From Streptomyces sp. P9-A2 (GTDB taxonomy: Bacteria > Actinomycetota > Actinomycetes > Streptomycetales > Streptomycetaceae), in the NCBI RefSeq assembly GCF_036634175.1, contig NZ_JAZIFX010000001.1, forward strand, positions 992,001 to 1,056,000: DNA of 64,000 nucleotides. Reading direction: 5' to 3'. Both the position numbers and the translations under genes were made by a program. Positions 1 through 8,656 of the stretch are shown here, one piece after another (position 1 is the first letter of the stretch; each line of letters starts with the position of its first letter). The notes under the pieces were generated by a model. The model was not told the DNA's origin, ran no database searches, and was given only the letters and a program-made list of their open reading frames with translations.

Positions 1-713
1 GTCAGCGAGTAGGTGCCCAGGCCGGTCCACGAGCCCAAGCCAGTGAAGATGAGCGCACCGATGCCGGAGGCGAGCAATCCGGGCACCAGGACAACGCCGA
101 GCATCGCTCCACCCAAGCCGGACATTTCCATGAGCAGGAACGCTCCGAGCAGCGGTGAGCCGAGCAGGGTGCTGATCGCGGCGAAGCTCCCGGAGGCTCC
201 CACGACGGTGGTCGCCTGCTTCGGGAACGACTTTCGCGTCAGTCGCAGCACGGCCACGGCGAGGCCGCTGCCCAGGGCGATGAGCGGGGCCTCCGGCCCG
301 ATGACAGCCCCGAGGCCGAGTGAGGCCAGCGCGGCGAGCGCCACGCCAGGCAGATTGACTGTCGGGGTCGGGCCCGAGGCCACGAACCCGTGGGCCGGCT
401 CGTGTCCACCGTTGCCGGGGAGGTATCGGACGATCGGACCGACGAGGAGCCCGGCCACGGCCAGCAGCGGCACCGGCCACCAGTTGGGCGTGTCATGGAA
501 GCCCAGGGCCTTGGGCAGGTCCGTGTAGGTGAGCGACTGGAGCTTGTTGACGAGTGCGAGAAAGCCGAAAGCCGCCGCCGAGATCGGGACGCCGAGAACC
601 GCCGCGATCAGGAGGAGAACCGCGTAACCGCGGCTGCGGACGAGTGAGAGCGGGTCCGTGGCGGCTGCAAGGGGCTTTCCGTCAGGCTCGCCCGGACGGC
701 TCGGAGAGGTCAC
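1..713 (-). CDS. ClC-family chloride channel (5' part, continues past window edge)
   Basis: About 237 N-terminal residues of a voltage-gated chloride channel or Cl-/H+ antiporter run off the left edge of the window. I see the first hydrophobic helix at about residues 31-55, the selectivity-filter-like LPGNGGHEP at about 98-105 (the family has GSGIP here) and GAVIGPEAPLIALG at about 135-148, which corresponds to the family GxFxP/GREGP region. The GTG at 713 is chosen because GGAGG lies seven bases upstream. The protein is integral to the cytoplasmic membrane. It transcribes toward the window edge, away from the antiporter gene, and nothing in the sequence shows its regulation. Family assignment is solid; whether it is a channel or an exchanger cannot be told. 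Confidence 0.85.
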   Translation of the reverse strand, partial: MTSPSRPGEPDGKPLAAATDPLSLVRSRGYAVLLLIAAVLGVPISAAAFGFLALVNKLQSLTYTDLPKALGFHDTPNWWPVPLLAVAGLLVGPIVRYLPGNGGHEPAHGFVASGPTPTVNLPGVALAALASLGLGAVIGPEAPLIALGSGLAVAVLRLTRKSFPKQATTVVGASGSFAAISTLLGSPLLGAFLLMEMSGLGGAMLGVVLVPGLLASGIGALIFTGLGSWTGLGTYSL

Positions 714-1328
714 GCCGAGACCTCCGGCATGCGCGCGTCACAGCAGGATTGAGCCATGATTCCGGAGCTGGGGCAGCCGGCCATGATCGCCGCGGCGCCT
801 CGGTAAAACCGGAATGAGGACTCACTGGGTCGAAAGGGAGCGGCACGAGTTCCAGGATCCGGTGGGCGGGCCACTCCTCCGGAATCCGCAAGGGGCCGGG
901 CCGCTCCTCCTACGGTTCGTACTCTGCATGGCGGGGCCGAGAAACACAGCGACGAGTACCCCTGCCACCAGGCCGCCCGCTCCTCGAGAGCGGCGCGCCC
1001 CGCTGGGCGTGAGGCAGTGGCTTTCTCCTGTGACATCACTACCCTCCCGGCCGTAACATTGATCCGTGATCGCCCTGGGGTGGTGACTACTGCAGGGGAC
1101 GATCAGGGCACACAGCGCGGACTCGGCTCCCGCCCACACGCTCACCCTCAAGACCGATCATGGTGGTCAGTGCCCGATTCGGCATCACGGCATATCCGTG
1201 CCGAGGATCGCCTGTCGGTAGGGCCGGGCGAGGTGAAGGCACGGGCGGTCTTGTTGTATCGCCTTGTGAGGTCGGACCACTCATAGCCCCCTTCCTTCCG
1301 ATGGCCGACCGCCCGCCCTCGGCGGGAG
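714..1328. other. Region without a convincing gene
   Basis: I see no reading frame here with recognisable motifs, a ribosome binding site and normal codon use on either strand. Several open frames exist, as expected at this GC content, but none reads like a protein. Together with the antiporter remnant to its right, the stretch looks like decayed DNA. Confidence 0.5.
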
Positions 1329-1450
1329 TCAGGAGGACCAGGGGTCTCCCGGCTCAGGCAGTGGCGTGCTGCCCTCGGTGACCGGCTTGAGGCGGTCACC
1401 GAGGGCAGCACGCCAAAGAGAAGGTCGCTGTCGGGGGGGGGAAGCATCAG
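1329..1450 (-). pseudogene. Remnant of an antiporter 3' end (RCK C-terminal segment)
   Basis: On the minus strand the stretch reads PDSDLLF, then after a frame change PVTEGSTPLPEPGD and a stop at 1329-1331. The intact antiporter next door ends with GSDLLF and PVTEGSTPLPRPGD, and the DNA is also clearly similar. The segment between the two blocks is replaced by an inverted copy of the VTEGSTP-coding bases, which creates the perfect hairpin listed separately. It lies about 200 bp downstream of the intact gene in the same orientation, so it is best read as the leftover 3' end of a second copy. It is too short and frame-broken to be functional. Confidence 0.7.
1363..1414. repeat. Perfect 21-bp inverted repeat, 10-nt loop
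   Basis: Bases 1363-1383 and 1394-1414 are exact reverse complements around the loop ggcttgaggc. The right arm corresponds to the conserved VTEGSTP coding segment of the antiporter remnant and the left arm is its inversion. It would fold into a very stable hairpin and could act as a bidirectional terminator, but there is no U-tract. I infer that it arose as an inverted duplication during decay. Confidence 0.85.
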
Positions 1451-1535
1451 TTGATCTTTGCCCGTCTGTTCCTGTCCTTGTCTCCTCAACGCCTGCCTTG
1501 AGTGCGCGAACAAGCAGGGAAGGCCAGAACCGGCA

Positions 1536-1592
1536 GCTCGCGGACGGGATTCGAACCCGGCCGCAGCGGATTTACCTTCCAACGCGCAGAGG
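1536..1592 (-). other. tRNA-like T-arm fragment (possible attachment-site relic)
   Basis: On the minus strand this reads a canonical T-loop, GGGTTCGAATCCC, preceded by an anticodon-arm-like GGAAGGTAAATCC. The 5' half of a tRNA and the matching acceptor strand are missing, no CCA is encoded, and position 33 of the putative anticodon loop is not U. It is therefore not a working tRNA gene. A 3'-only tRNA piece is what integrative elements often leave behind, which fits the accessory look of this region, but chance similarity cannot be excluded. Confidence 0.35.
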
Positions 1593-1646
1593 CTCGGCCC
1601 CCGGTACTTGGGGCGGAGCTTCGGACGGTCGACAGTCGACGCCGGC

Positions 1647-3425
1647 CTACGCCGGCGGGCTCTCGGTACCCCGCGCGCCCGGGACCAGCAGGACGGCCGT
1701 GTCCCCCGGCCGGGGCAGTGGTGTACTGCCTTCCGTGACCGGATCGAGGCGGCCGTCCCGGCGCACGAGGAACAGCAGATCGCTGCCTGGCCGCAGGGCG
1801 TCGGCGGCGGGCTGCCCCAGCACGGCTGCCCCGTCCTCGTACCTGCGGGAGAACGTCGGCCAGGTCAGATCCGGGCCGAACAGAACCTCGCCACCGATGA
1901 ACGGCGCCACCACGCCGTGGCTGTCGGCCGGTGCGTTGAGACGGTGGACCGTACCCTCCACGCTGCCTCGCAGAAGCACCGCCGCCAGTGCGTTGAAGTC
2001 GTCCTCGGCGGTGAGGAAGTACACCGCCGTGATGCCCTCCAGCTCGGCGGCCTCGCCCGCGGCGGCGCCCAGCAGCTCACCGGGCGCAAGCTCGATCCCG
2101 GCCTGCCGGATACGTTCGCGCTGTTGCTCGCCCCCTGCCCACATCAGCACCTCCAGCCCCGCTGACTTCAGGGCCACGCCCAGGTCGACCACCCAGGGGT
2201 CGCCGCCGACCAGCAGGGGCCGCGAGCGGGACGGGCGCACCACGCCCAGGCGCCGGGCGACGGGAGAGGCGGTCAGGCCGTAGAGCGTCACGGTCGCGAC
2301 GATGACCACGAACGTGGCCGGAAGGATCTTCGAAGCGCCGCCGATTCCCTTGGCCACCAGGTCCGCCGAGAACGTCGAAGCCGTGGCGGCCGCGACGATA
2401 CCGCGCGGCGCCATCCAGCCGATGAAGCCCCGCTCGCCGCGTGTCAGTTCGGTGCCGAGGGTGGACACGACCGCGACCATCGGCCTGACGACCAGTACCA
2501 GAAAGGCGGCGAGCCCGAGCGCGGGCAGCCACACATGGCGCAGCGAGTGCGGGGTGACGGTGGCCGAGATCGAGATGAAGAGCAGGCCGAGGATCAGGCT
2601 GACCAGGGTCTCGAAGAAGGGCCGACGCGCGGGTACGTCCATGCTGGGGAGGTTGGCGACGGCCAGGCCCATCACCACGGCGGCGATGAGTCCCGTGTCG
2701 TCGCGCAGGACATCGCAGAACGCCGCCACACCGATCACCGCGGCAAGCTGCGCCGTGGTGCCGAGGACCTCGCCGGGCCGCAGCACCCGGAACAGCACCC
2801 ACAGCAGAGCCGCCCCGACCGCTCCTCCGGCCACTCCGATGCCCATGCTGGCGAGGAAATGCTCCATCCCACTGCCGAGGTGGTGGCGCGAGCTGGCCAC
2901 GACCGCGTGGAAGACCAGTGCTCCCAGGACGCCGCCGACCGGGTCGATGAGGGAGCCTTCCCAGGTCAGGAGGTGCTGGAGGCGGTCCTTCGGTCGCACG
3001 AAGCTGAGCAGCGGTCCGACGACCGTCGGCCCCGAGACCACGAGGATCGCGCCGATCATGACGGCCGCCCGTGAGGGCATCCCCAGCAGCGGCGCGGCGA
3101 GGAGCGTGCCGAGCAGCCCGGTGATCGGGACACCGATCCAGATCAGCCGGACGACGACGCGGCGGGTGTGGCCCTTCAGTCTCGCCAGGTCCAGCCCGAG
3201 TCCGGCGTCGTACAGGATCACGGCGACGGCCAGCGACACCAGCGGTGAGAACGCCGCCCCCAGCAGCTGCTCGGGGTCGACGTCGTCGATCAGCGCGCCG
3301 GCGGCGAAGCCGACCGGCAGCAGGACGATGAGGGCGGGGATGTGCAGGCGGCTGGCCAGGAGCTGCGATCCGACGGCCAGGACCAGGATCAGGCCCACGC
3401 CGATGAGAACCTGGTCCGTCGTCAC
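1647..3425 (-). CDS. CPA1-type sodium/potassium:proton antiporter with RCK-like tail
   Basis: This 592-residue membrane protein should exchange Na+ or K+ for protons. About twelve hydrophobic segments fill residues 1-390, with the CPA1 landmarks SGPTVVGPLL at about 132-141 and EGSLIDPVGG at about 155-164, which contain the ion-binding region. The tail from about 395 to 592 has a Rossmann-like stretch (RPLLVGGDPWVVDLG) and a TrkA-C-like end, so nucleotide or ligand gating is likely. The GTG at 3425 follows AAAGGG. It lies downstream of the aldose epimerase and DUF389 genes on the same strand with gaps of 121 and 226 bp. A broken copy of its 3' end sits just beyond the stop. Confidence 0.88.
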   Translation of the reverse strand: MTTDQVLIGVGLILVLAVGSQLLASRLHIPALIVLLPVGFAAGALIDDVDPEQLLGAAFSPLVSLAVAVILYDAGLGLDLARLKGHTRRVVVRLIWIGVPITGLLGTLLAAPLLGMPSRAAVMIGAILVVSGPTVVGPLLSFVRPKDRLQHLLTWEGSLIDPVGGVLGALVFHAVVASSRHHLGSGMEHFLASMGIGVAGGAVGAALLWVLFRVLRPGEVLGTTAQLAAVIGVAAFCDVLRDDTGLIAAVVMGLAVANLPSMDVPARRPFFETLVSLILGLLFISISATVTPHSLRHVWLPALGLAAFLVLVVRPMVAVVSTLGTELTRGERGFIGWMAPRGIVAAATASTFSADLVAKGIGGASKILPATFVVIVATVTLYGLTASPVARRLGVVRPSRSRPLLVGGDPWVVDLGVALKSAGLEVLMWAGGEQQRERIRQAGIELAPGELLGAAAGEAAELEGITAVYFLTAEDDFNALAAVLLRGSVEGTVHRLNAPADSHGVVAPFIGGEVLFGPDLTWPTFSRRYEDGAAVLGQPAADALRPGSDLLFLVRRDGRLDPVTEGSTPLPRPGDTAVLLVPGARGTESPPA

Positions 3426-3546
3426 GTGCGGCCCTTTCGGTGCGGGGTGGTGGGACGAGTGGGTGCTCTTGCCGACCGGCTGCGCGGCCGGCCGGGTCAG
3501 ACCTCCGCCGAGTGCCGCGTGAATGTCGGGCGCCGTGACGGCGTCG

Positions 3547-4467
3547 TCACTCCCCCCACGGCGTGATCCCCCAGCGGACGGTGTGCTGCTCTCCGGGGCC
3601 GAGGCTGACGAGCCCGGTGCCGCTGCGGAAGGCGTCGGGTGGGCAGGTCATCGGCTCGATGGCGACCGCACGACGGCGCTCCCCCGGCGGGAGGGTGTCG
3701 CCGGTGTAGAGCTGCACGTAGTCGGCGCCTTCACCGAGCCACACGTCCGTGCCGAACGCACCCGACGGATGGGCCAGGCGCACCACGGCCCGACCGTCCG
3801 CGTCCCGGTCGAGGTCGCCGAAGGGGGTGTCCAGCTGGAGCGCACCGACAGCTCGTGGCGTTCGCAGGTCGTACTCGGTCCCGGCGACCGGCTCGGCGGC
3901 CACCGGCAGGCCTCGCTCATCGGTGCGCAACCGTGTGCGTGCGGGGACGGTCAGCACGGCCTGGTCGACGACGGCGGTGCCCGCGGTGACGTAGGGATGC
4001 TGACCGAAGCCGTAGGGTGCGGCGCTCGCGTCGAGATTGTGCGCGGTGACGGCGACGTCGAGCCCGCTCTCGCCCAGGGCGTACTCGGCGCGGACGTGGA
4101 GGTGGAACGGGTAGCCCGGCTGCGGCCACAGCGAAACCTCCAGGACGGCGCGGCTGTCGCTCGCCTCCACGACCTGCCACGCGACCCACCGGAGCAGCCC
4201 GTGGATGGCGTTGCCGCCGGTCGGCTCGGTGAGCGGCAGCTGCAGATTCTGCCCGTCCCAGGGGTAGCGGCCGTCGCGGATCCGGTTGGGCCACGGCACC
4301 AGGATCTGGCCGCGCCCGCCGGTGATCCGGTCCTGTTCGGCGAATCCGTCGATCACGGTGTGCTCACCGACCGCGTATGACCGAAGGGCCGCGCCGAGCT
4401 CGACGACGACGGCACTGTGCGTGCCGTGGCGGAGGGTCAGTTGCCGTCCGGTGCGGCTCTCCTGCAT
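3547..4467 (-). CDS. Aldose 1-epimerase
   Basis: A 306-residue galactose-mutarotase-fold protein that interconverts alpha and beta anomers of glucose or a similar aldose. NAIHGLLRW contains the expected catalytic histidine, the GQHPY segment the second histidine, and AIEPMTCPPDAF the catalytic glutamate. Length fits the family. I placed the start at ATG 4467 because GAGGAGGT precedes it; the frame stays open upstream but reads like non-coding DNA. It has no signal peptide, so it acts in the cytoplasm. Its neighbours (an inverting GH15 glucosidase, glucose dehydrogenase, gluconokinase) suggest that it supplies the beta-glucose anomer to an oxidase, which is my inference. Confidence 0.85.
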   Translation of the reverse strand: MQESRTGRQLTLRHGTHSAVVVELGAALRSYAVGEHTVIDGFAEQDRITGGRGQILVPWPNRIRDGRYPWDGQNLQLPLTEPTGGNAIHGLLRWVAWQVVEASDSRAVLEVSLWPQPGYPFHLHVRAEYALGESGLDVAVTAHNLDASAAPYGFGQHPYVTAGTAVVDQAVLTVPARTRLRTDERGLPVAAEPVAGTEYDLRTPRAVGALQLDTPFGDLDRDADGRAVVRLAHPSGAFGTDVWLGEGADYVQLYTGDTLPPGERRRAVAIEPMTCPPDAFRSGTGLVSLGPGEQHTVRWGITPWGE

Positions 4468-4693
4468 GCGTGACCTCCTCGGTCCGCCCGGCCGGTGTGC
4501 TCGGACGTCGGCGTAGTGGTGGCCTGTGGTGCCGGCCCTCCCGTCGGGAGCGTGCGGCCCCTCATGGACCCGGTCAAGCACGACACGTTCCTGTCGGCGC
4601 GATCGCCGGGCAGGTTCGCCCGCTGAGGCCACAGGAGCGGGCGGCGGTCGACGCACGGGCGCTCGTGCTGCCTCCTGGGCGGGGACGGCGGCG

Positions 4694-5647
4694 TCACCCG
4701 CTGCCCGCGCGCCCGTCACGACGGGCGATGCGCCGCCAGACAGCCCGTTGGAATCTGATCATCAGCGCGCCCACCAGGATCAGCAGCACGATGTTGAGCA
4801 GGAGTTGGACCAGGGATCCGCGCGCCTCGCTCCAGCTGGCGAACGCGCAGGAGACGCCGATGTCGGCGGCGGCCGGGATGGTGGTCACCGAGATGAAGAC
4901 GCCGAGCAGCGCGCTCGTCCTGGCCTGGGTCAGGGACATGATGCCGACGATGCCGGCCAGCACCGCGACGACGACGGAGAAGGCGTTGGGGGCGTCGATC
5001 AGTGTGGAGACCGGCCTGATGCCCAGCTCGAATGCCTTGGGTTGGAGGTCGAGGCCCCGGATCGCCCACGAGAACAGGAAGGTCACGAGGATGGCCAGCA
5101 GGAATCCCACGGTCAGGGCGGACAGGCCCTGCCGGATCCTGGTGCCGTTGCCGCGGTCGATGCCCAGTGCGACGCTGGTGATGGCGCCGTACTCCGGTCC
5201 TACGACCATCGCCGCGACGATCAGGATCTGGGAGTTGGTGATGATTCCCACTGCCCCGATGACGCCTGCGATGACCAGGTAGATGTAGAAGCTCGGCAGA
5301 TAGGTGCCCTCGGCGCGAATCCGCGCTTCGACCTCCTCCCAGACCGGCGCGTGCGCGAGCGCCCCGAGCTGCTGCTGCTCGGCTTCGGCCGCTGTACCGG
5401 AGAAGGCCATCTCGACCGGTTCGATGACGATGGATCCGCGGCGGTCGAGTTCCAGCTCGCGCAGACCGCGCAGCACGGCGTTGGCCGCACCCGCCAGGAT
5501 GTCGCACTCGATCGCGTCGCCGTCGGGGTTGTGCGCCAGTTCGGCAAGGACGACCAGGTTGAAGACATAGCGGTCGTCGGTCAGCAGCCCGACCGCCCGA
5601 GGGGTGAGGTCAGGGGGGCTCACCAGCCGGACGTGGATCATCTCCAT
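4694..5647 (-). CDS. DUF389 (uncharacterised hydrophobic domain) membrane protein
   Basis: This 317-residue protein has a soluble N-terminal part (about 1-115) followed by a run of hydrophobic helices, including SFYIYLVIAGVIGAVGIIT and the DUF389-like ILIVAAMVVGPEYGAI block. The family has no agreed biochemical role. The start at ATG 5647 is fixed by GGAGGTGG seven bases upstream. It heads the minus-strand set DUF389-epimerase-antiporter and is divergent from the GH15 gene across 240 bp, so the two transcription units may share control. Confidence 0.8.
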   Translation of the reverse strand: MEMIHVRLVSPPDLTPRAVGLLTDDRYVFNLVVLAELAHNPDGDAIECDILAGAANAVLRGLRELELDRRGSIVIEPVEMAFSGTAAEAEQQQLGALAHAPVWEEVEARIRAEGTYLPSFYIYLVIAGVIGAVGIITNSQILIVAAMVVGPEYGAITSVALGIDRGNGTRIRQGLSALTVGFLLAILVTFLFSWAIRGLDLQPKAFELGIRPVSTLIDAPNAFSVVVAVLAGIVGIMSLTQARTSALLGVFISVTTIPAAADIGVSCAFASWSEARGSLVQLLLNIVLLILVGALMIRFQRAVWRRIARRDGRAGSG

Positions 5648-5887
5648 GCGCCACCTCCATCGCTCACCGACGGACCCACCGGGGCGCTACGGTGCCCGAG
5701 CGCCGGAGCTCTCCTGCTTGTGACCGACCGACTCCAGCAAGTAACGCCCGGTGGGTGGGGGTCGGCAAGCCGGGTGCGCTGCTCGGCTCCAGCGTCTCCG
5801 GTCACTTGGGTCGCTTCCGACGCGCAGAGACCACCCGAGTGGCCGATAGTGGACGTAGGGGGTTCTTTCCGAGACTTCGGAGCATCC

Positions 5888-7708
5888 ATGGATCGCTACC
5901 CTCCCATCGCCGAACACGGCCTGGTGGGCGACCTGCAGACCGCCGCGCTCGTCTCGTCGCAGGGCGTCGTCGACTGGTTCGCAGCTCCCCGGTTCGACTC
6001 GCCCAGCATTTTCGCCGCCCTGCTCGACCACGACGGCGGCGGGTACATGCGGCTGGCCCCCGAACACCCCGACCTGACGTGCAAGCAGCTCTACTACCCC
6101 GACACGGCCATCCTGGTGACCCGGTTCATGTCACCGGACGGGGTGGGCGAGGTGGTCGACTTCATGCCTCCGGACCAGACCCGCACCGCTACCGACCGTC
6201 ACACCCTGGTCCGCTTGGTGCGTGCCGTGCGGGGGACCGTCGACTTCACCCTCGAGTGCCGGCCGCGCTTCGACTACGGCCGGGCCGAACACCAGCTCGA
6301 ACTGAGCGAGGACGGCGCTCTGTTCCGGGCCCCCGGGACCGACGGGCACCTGCGCTCCACCTTCCCGCTGGAGCGCGACGGTCAGGACGTGCGCGGAAAG
6401 GTGACGCTGAACGCCGGGGAGTCCGGCGGCGTCGTGTTCACCGTCTGCGCGTCCGGCGGCGAGGCGCCCGCACCCCCCACCATCGACGGGCTCAACGGGC
6501 AGTTCGAGGAGGTCGGCCGGTTCTGGCGGCACTGGCTGCGCCAGTCCCGCTACCGAGGGCGGTGGCCCGAGCTGGTGCACCGCTCGGCCATCACCCTCAA
6601 ACTCCTCACCTACGCCCCCACCGGCGCCCTGGTCGCGGCAGCCACCATGGGCCTGCCCGAGCAGGTCGGCGGAGAGCGCAACTGGGACTACCGGTTCACC
6701 TGGGTACGCGACAGCGCGCTGTCGGTGCGGGCCATGCTGGACCTCGGCTTCGTCGAGGAGGCCACCGCCTTCGTCCACTGGCTGGTGGACAGGCTGCGGG
6801 AGCGCGAGGGCAAAAAGGAGGAGCCGCTCCAGACGATGTACCGGATCGACGGTGATCCCGACCTGCCGGAGCAGACACTCGATCACTTCGAGGGCTATCG
6901 CGGCTCCTCGCCCGTCCGTATCGGCAACGGCGCCGCCGACCAGCTCCAGCTGGACATCTACGGCGAGGCCCTCTACGCGGTGTCCCAGGGGGCCGAGATC
7001 GCGCAGCAGGCCAGCTTCGAGGGATGGCAGGCGCTCGCCAGGACGTTGGACTGGTTCGCCGATGCCTGGGACCGGCCGGACGAGGGCATCTGGGAGACCC
7101 GCGGCGGCCGCCAGGACTTCACCTACAGCCGGGTGATGTCGTGGGTCGCCTTCGACCACGGGCTGCGTCTGGCCGATTCCTTCCGCCGGCCCGCCGACGT
7201 GGAGCGGTGGCGCACGGCGCGGGACGCCGTCTTCGAGCAGATCATGGAGCGCGGCTGGAGCGAGAAGGAGCGCGCCTTCGTCCAGCACTACGACGGTGAC
7301 GTCCTGGACGCCTCGCTGCTGCTCATGCCCAGGGTCGGGTTCATCGCTCCCCGGGCCACGGCGTGGCTCTCCACGCTTGACGCGATGGATCGCAAGCTCG
7401 TCTCCGACAGCCTCGTCTACCGCTACGACCCGGCGGCATCGCCGGACGGGCTGCGCGGCTCGGAGGGCACCTTCAGCCTGTGCACCTTCCTCTACGTCGA
7501 CGCGCTGGCCCGGGCGGGGCGGCTGCCCCAGGCCCGCTACACCTTCGAGAAGATGCAGACCTACGCCAACCACGTCGGGCTGTTCGCCGAGGAAATCGGT
7601 CCGAGCGGGGAGCAACTGGGCAACTTTCCCCAGGCGTTCACCCATCTTTCGCTCATCATGGCGGCCACCACCCTCGACCAGGCGCTCGACGCGGAGAACG
7701 GGCGCTGA
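5888..7708 (+). CDS. Glycoside hydrolase family 15 (glucoamylase/trehalase-like)
   Basis: A 606-residue inverting alpha-glucosidase of family GH15, with the N-terminal beta-sandwich (about 1-230) and the (alpha/alpha)6 barrel. The barrel motifs are clear: GERNWDYRFTWVRDS, LQLDIYGEAL with a likely catalytic acid, and FAEEIGPSGEQLGNFPQAF with the likely general base near the C-terminus. There is no signal peptide, so it works inside the cell, like the mycobacterial GH15 trehalase; trehalose or maltooligosaccharides are the plausible substrates. I chose ATG 5888, which begins the conserved opening YPPIAEHGLVGD. It starts a tight plus-strand unit with the cyclase-family hydrolase (3-bp gap) and gluconokinase (overlap). 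Confidence 0.88.
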   Translation: MDRYPPIAEHGLVGDLQTAALVSSQGVVDWFAAPRFDSPSIFAALLDHDGGGYMRLAPEHPDLTCKQLYYPDTAILVTRFMSPDGVGEVVDFMPPDQTRTATDRHTLVRLVRAVRGTVDFTLECRPRFDYGRAEHQLELSEDGALFRAPGTDGHLRSTFPLERDGQDVRGKVTLNAGESGGVVFTVCASGGEAPAPPTIDGLNGQFEEVGRFWRHWLRQSRYRGRWPELVHRSAITLKLLTYAPTGALVAAATMGLPEQVGGERNWDYRFTWVRDSALSVRAMLDLGFVEEATAFVHWLVDRLREREGKKEEPLQTMYRIDGDPDLPEQTLDHFEGYRGSSPVRIGNGAADQLQLDIYGEALYAVSQGAEIAQQASFEGWQALARTLDWFADAWDRPDEGIWETRGGRQDFTYSRVMSWVAFDHGLRLADSFRRPADVERWRTARDAVFEQIMERGWSEKERAFVQHYDGDVLDASLLLMPRVGFIAPRATAWLSTLDAMDRKLVSDSLVYRYDPAASPDGLRGSEGTFSLCTFLYVDALARAGRLPQARYTFEKMQTYANHVGLFAEEIGPSGEQLGNFPQAFTHLSLIMAATTLDQALDAENGR

Positions 7709-7711
7709 CCC

Positions 7712-8656
7712 ATGGTCACCCGTGCCCGTCCGGCAGGACCGCCACGGCTTACCGAGGACGAGTTCGGTGTGCTGTACCGGCGGCTGGTCTCGCGCACCGC
7801 CTGGGCCAAGGGTGACCGGGGTGCTCTGGACGCGCTCACTCCCGCCCGGGTGGTGGCCGCCACCCGCGAGGTGCGGACCGGCCGGACGGTGACACTGGCC
7901 TCGCCGGTGGAGACGTCACCCGGTCCGGACAATCCGGAGCCGGCGAGGCACCGAATGAGGGGGCATCCGAAGGACGGCGGCTCGGGCGGGCTGCGGTTCG
8001 CGATGGACAGCTTCGCGATGAACGTGCACGGTGACGCCGACAGCCACATCGACGCCCTCTGCCACGTGGTCTACGACGGCACGCTGCACGGCGGCGTGGC
8101 CGCGAGCACCGTCACGGCGGGCGGCGCCACGGCGCTCTCCATCGAGGCGGCGCGCGACGGGATCGTCGGACGCGGCGTGCTGCTGGACATCCCGCGGCTG
8201 CGCGGCGTGCCGTGGCTCGAACCGGGTGATCACGTGACCGCCGGCGACCTCGGCGCGGCCGAGACCGCCCAGCACGTCCGCGTGGGAGAGGGCGACCTCC
8301 TGTTCGTCCGGGTCGGCCATCGCCGGCGCCGTGCCGAGCTCGGACCGTGGCACGCGGCGGACGCGCGCGCGGGGCTCCATCCGTCCGCGCTGGAGTTCCT
8401 GGCGGACCGGCGGGTCGCCGTGCTCGGCGGCGACGGGAACAACGACACCGCCCCGAGTTCCACCGAGGGCGTCGACTTCCCCGTGCATGTGCTGGCGATC
8501 CACGCCATGGGCCTTCACCTGCTGGACTACCTGCAGTTCGAGGACCTGGCACCGGTCTGCGCGGCGGAGGGGCGCTGGTCGTTCCTGTGCGTGATCGCCC
8601 CGCTGAGGCTGCCGGACGCCACCGGCTCGCCGGTCAACCCGATCGCCGTCCTGTGA
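7712..8656 (+). CDS. Cyclase-family metal-dependent hydrolase
   Basis: This 314-residue protein belongs to the cyclase/kynurenine-formamidase-like superfamily. The metal-binding signature HGDADSHIDALCH at about residues 109-121 is the family's HxGTHxDxPxH in a variant form. Members hydrolyse arylformamides, isatin and other cyclic or amide bonds with Mn2+ or Zn2+. It starts 3 bp after the GH15 stop and its own stop overlaps the gluconokinase start, so translation is probably coupled. Placed between a glucose-releasing enzyme and gluconokinase, a role in opening a sugar lactone is attractive but entirely inferred; family chemistry on other substrates is equally possible. Confidence 0.8.
   Translation: MVTRARPAGPPRLTEDEFGVLYRRLVSRTAWAKGDRGALDALTPARVVAATREVRTGRTVTLASPVETSPGPDNPEPARHRMRGHPKDGGSGGLRFAMDSFAMNVHGDADSHIDALCHVVYDGTLHGGVAASTVTAGGATALSIEAARDGIVGRGVLLDIPRLRGVPWLEPGDHVTAGDLGAAETAQHVRVGEGDLLFVRVGHRRRRAELGPWHAADARAGLHPSALEFLADRRVAVLGGDGNNDTAPSSTEGVDFPVHVLAIHAMGLHLLDYLQFEDLAPVCAAEGRWSFLCVIAPLRLPDATGSPVNPIAVL

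Noticed and set aside
1148..1582. 144-codon minus-strand frame covering the antiporter remnant
   Set aside because: Only a short middle part resembles the antiporter tail, the similarity changes frame within it, and the tRNA-like T-arm lies inside it. I keep only the remnant.
1536..1592. Functional tRNA gene
   Set aside because: No 5' acceptor strand or D-arm, mismatched T-stem end, and non-U at position 33.
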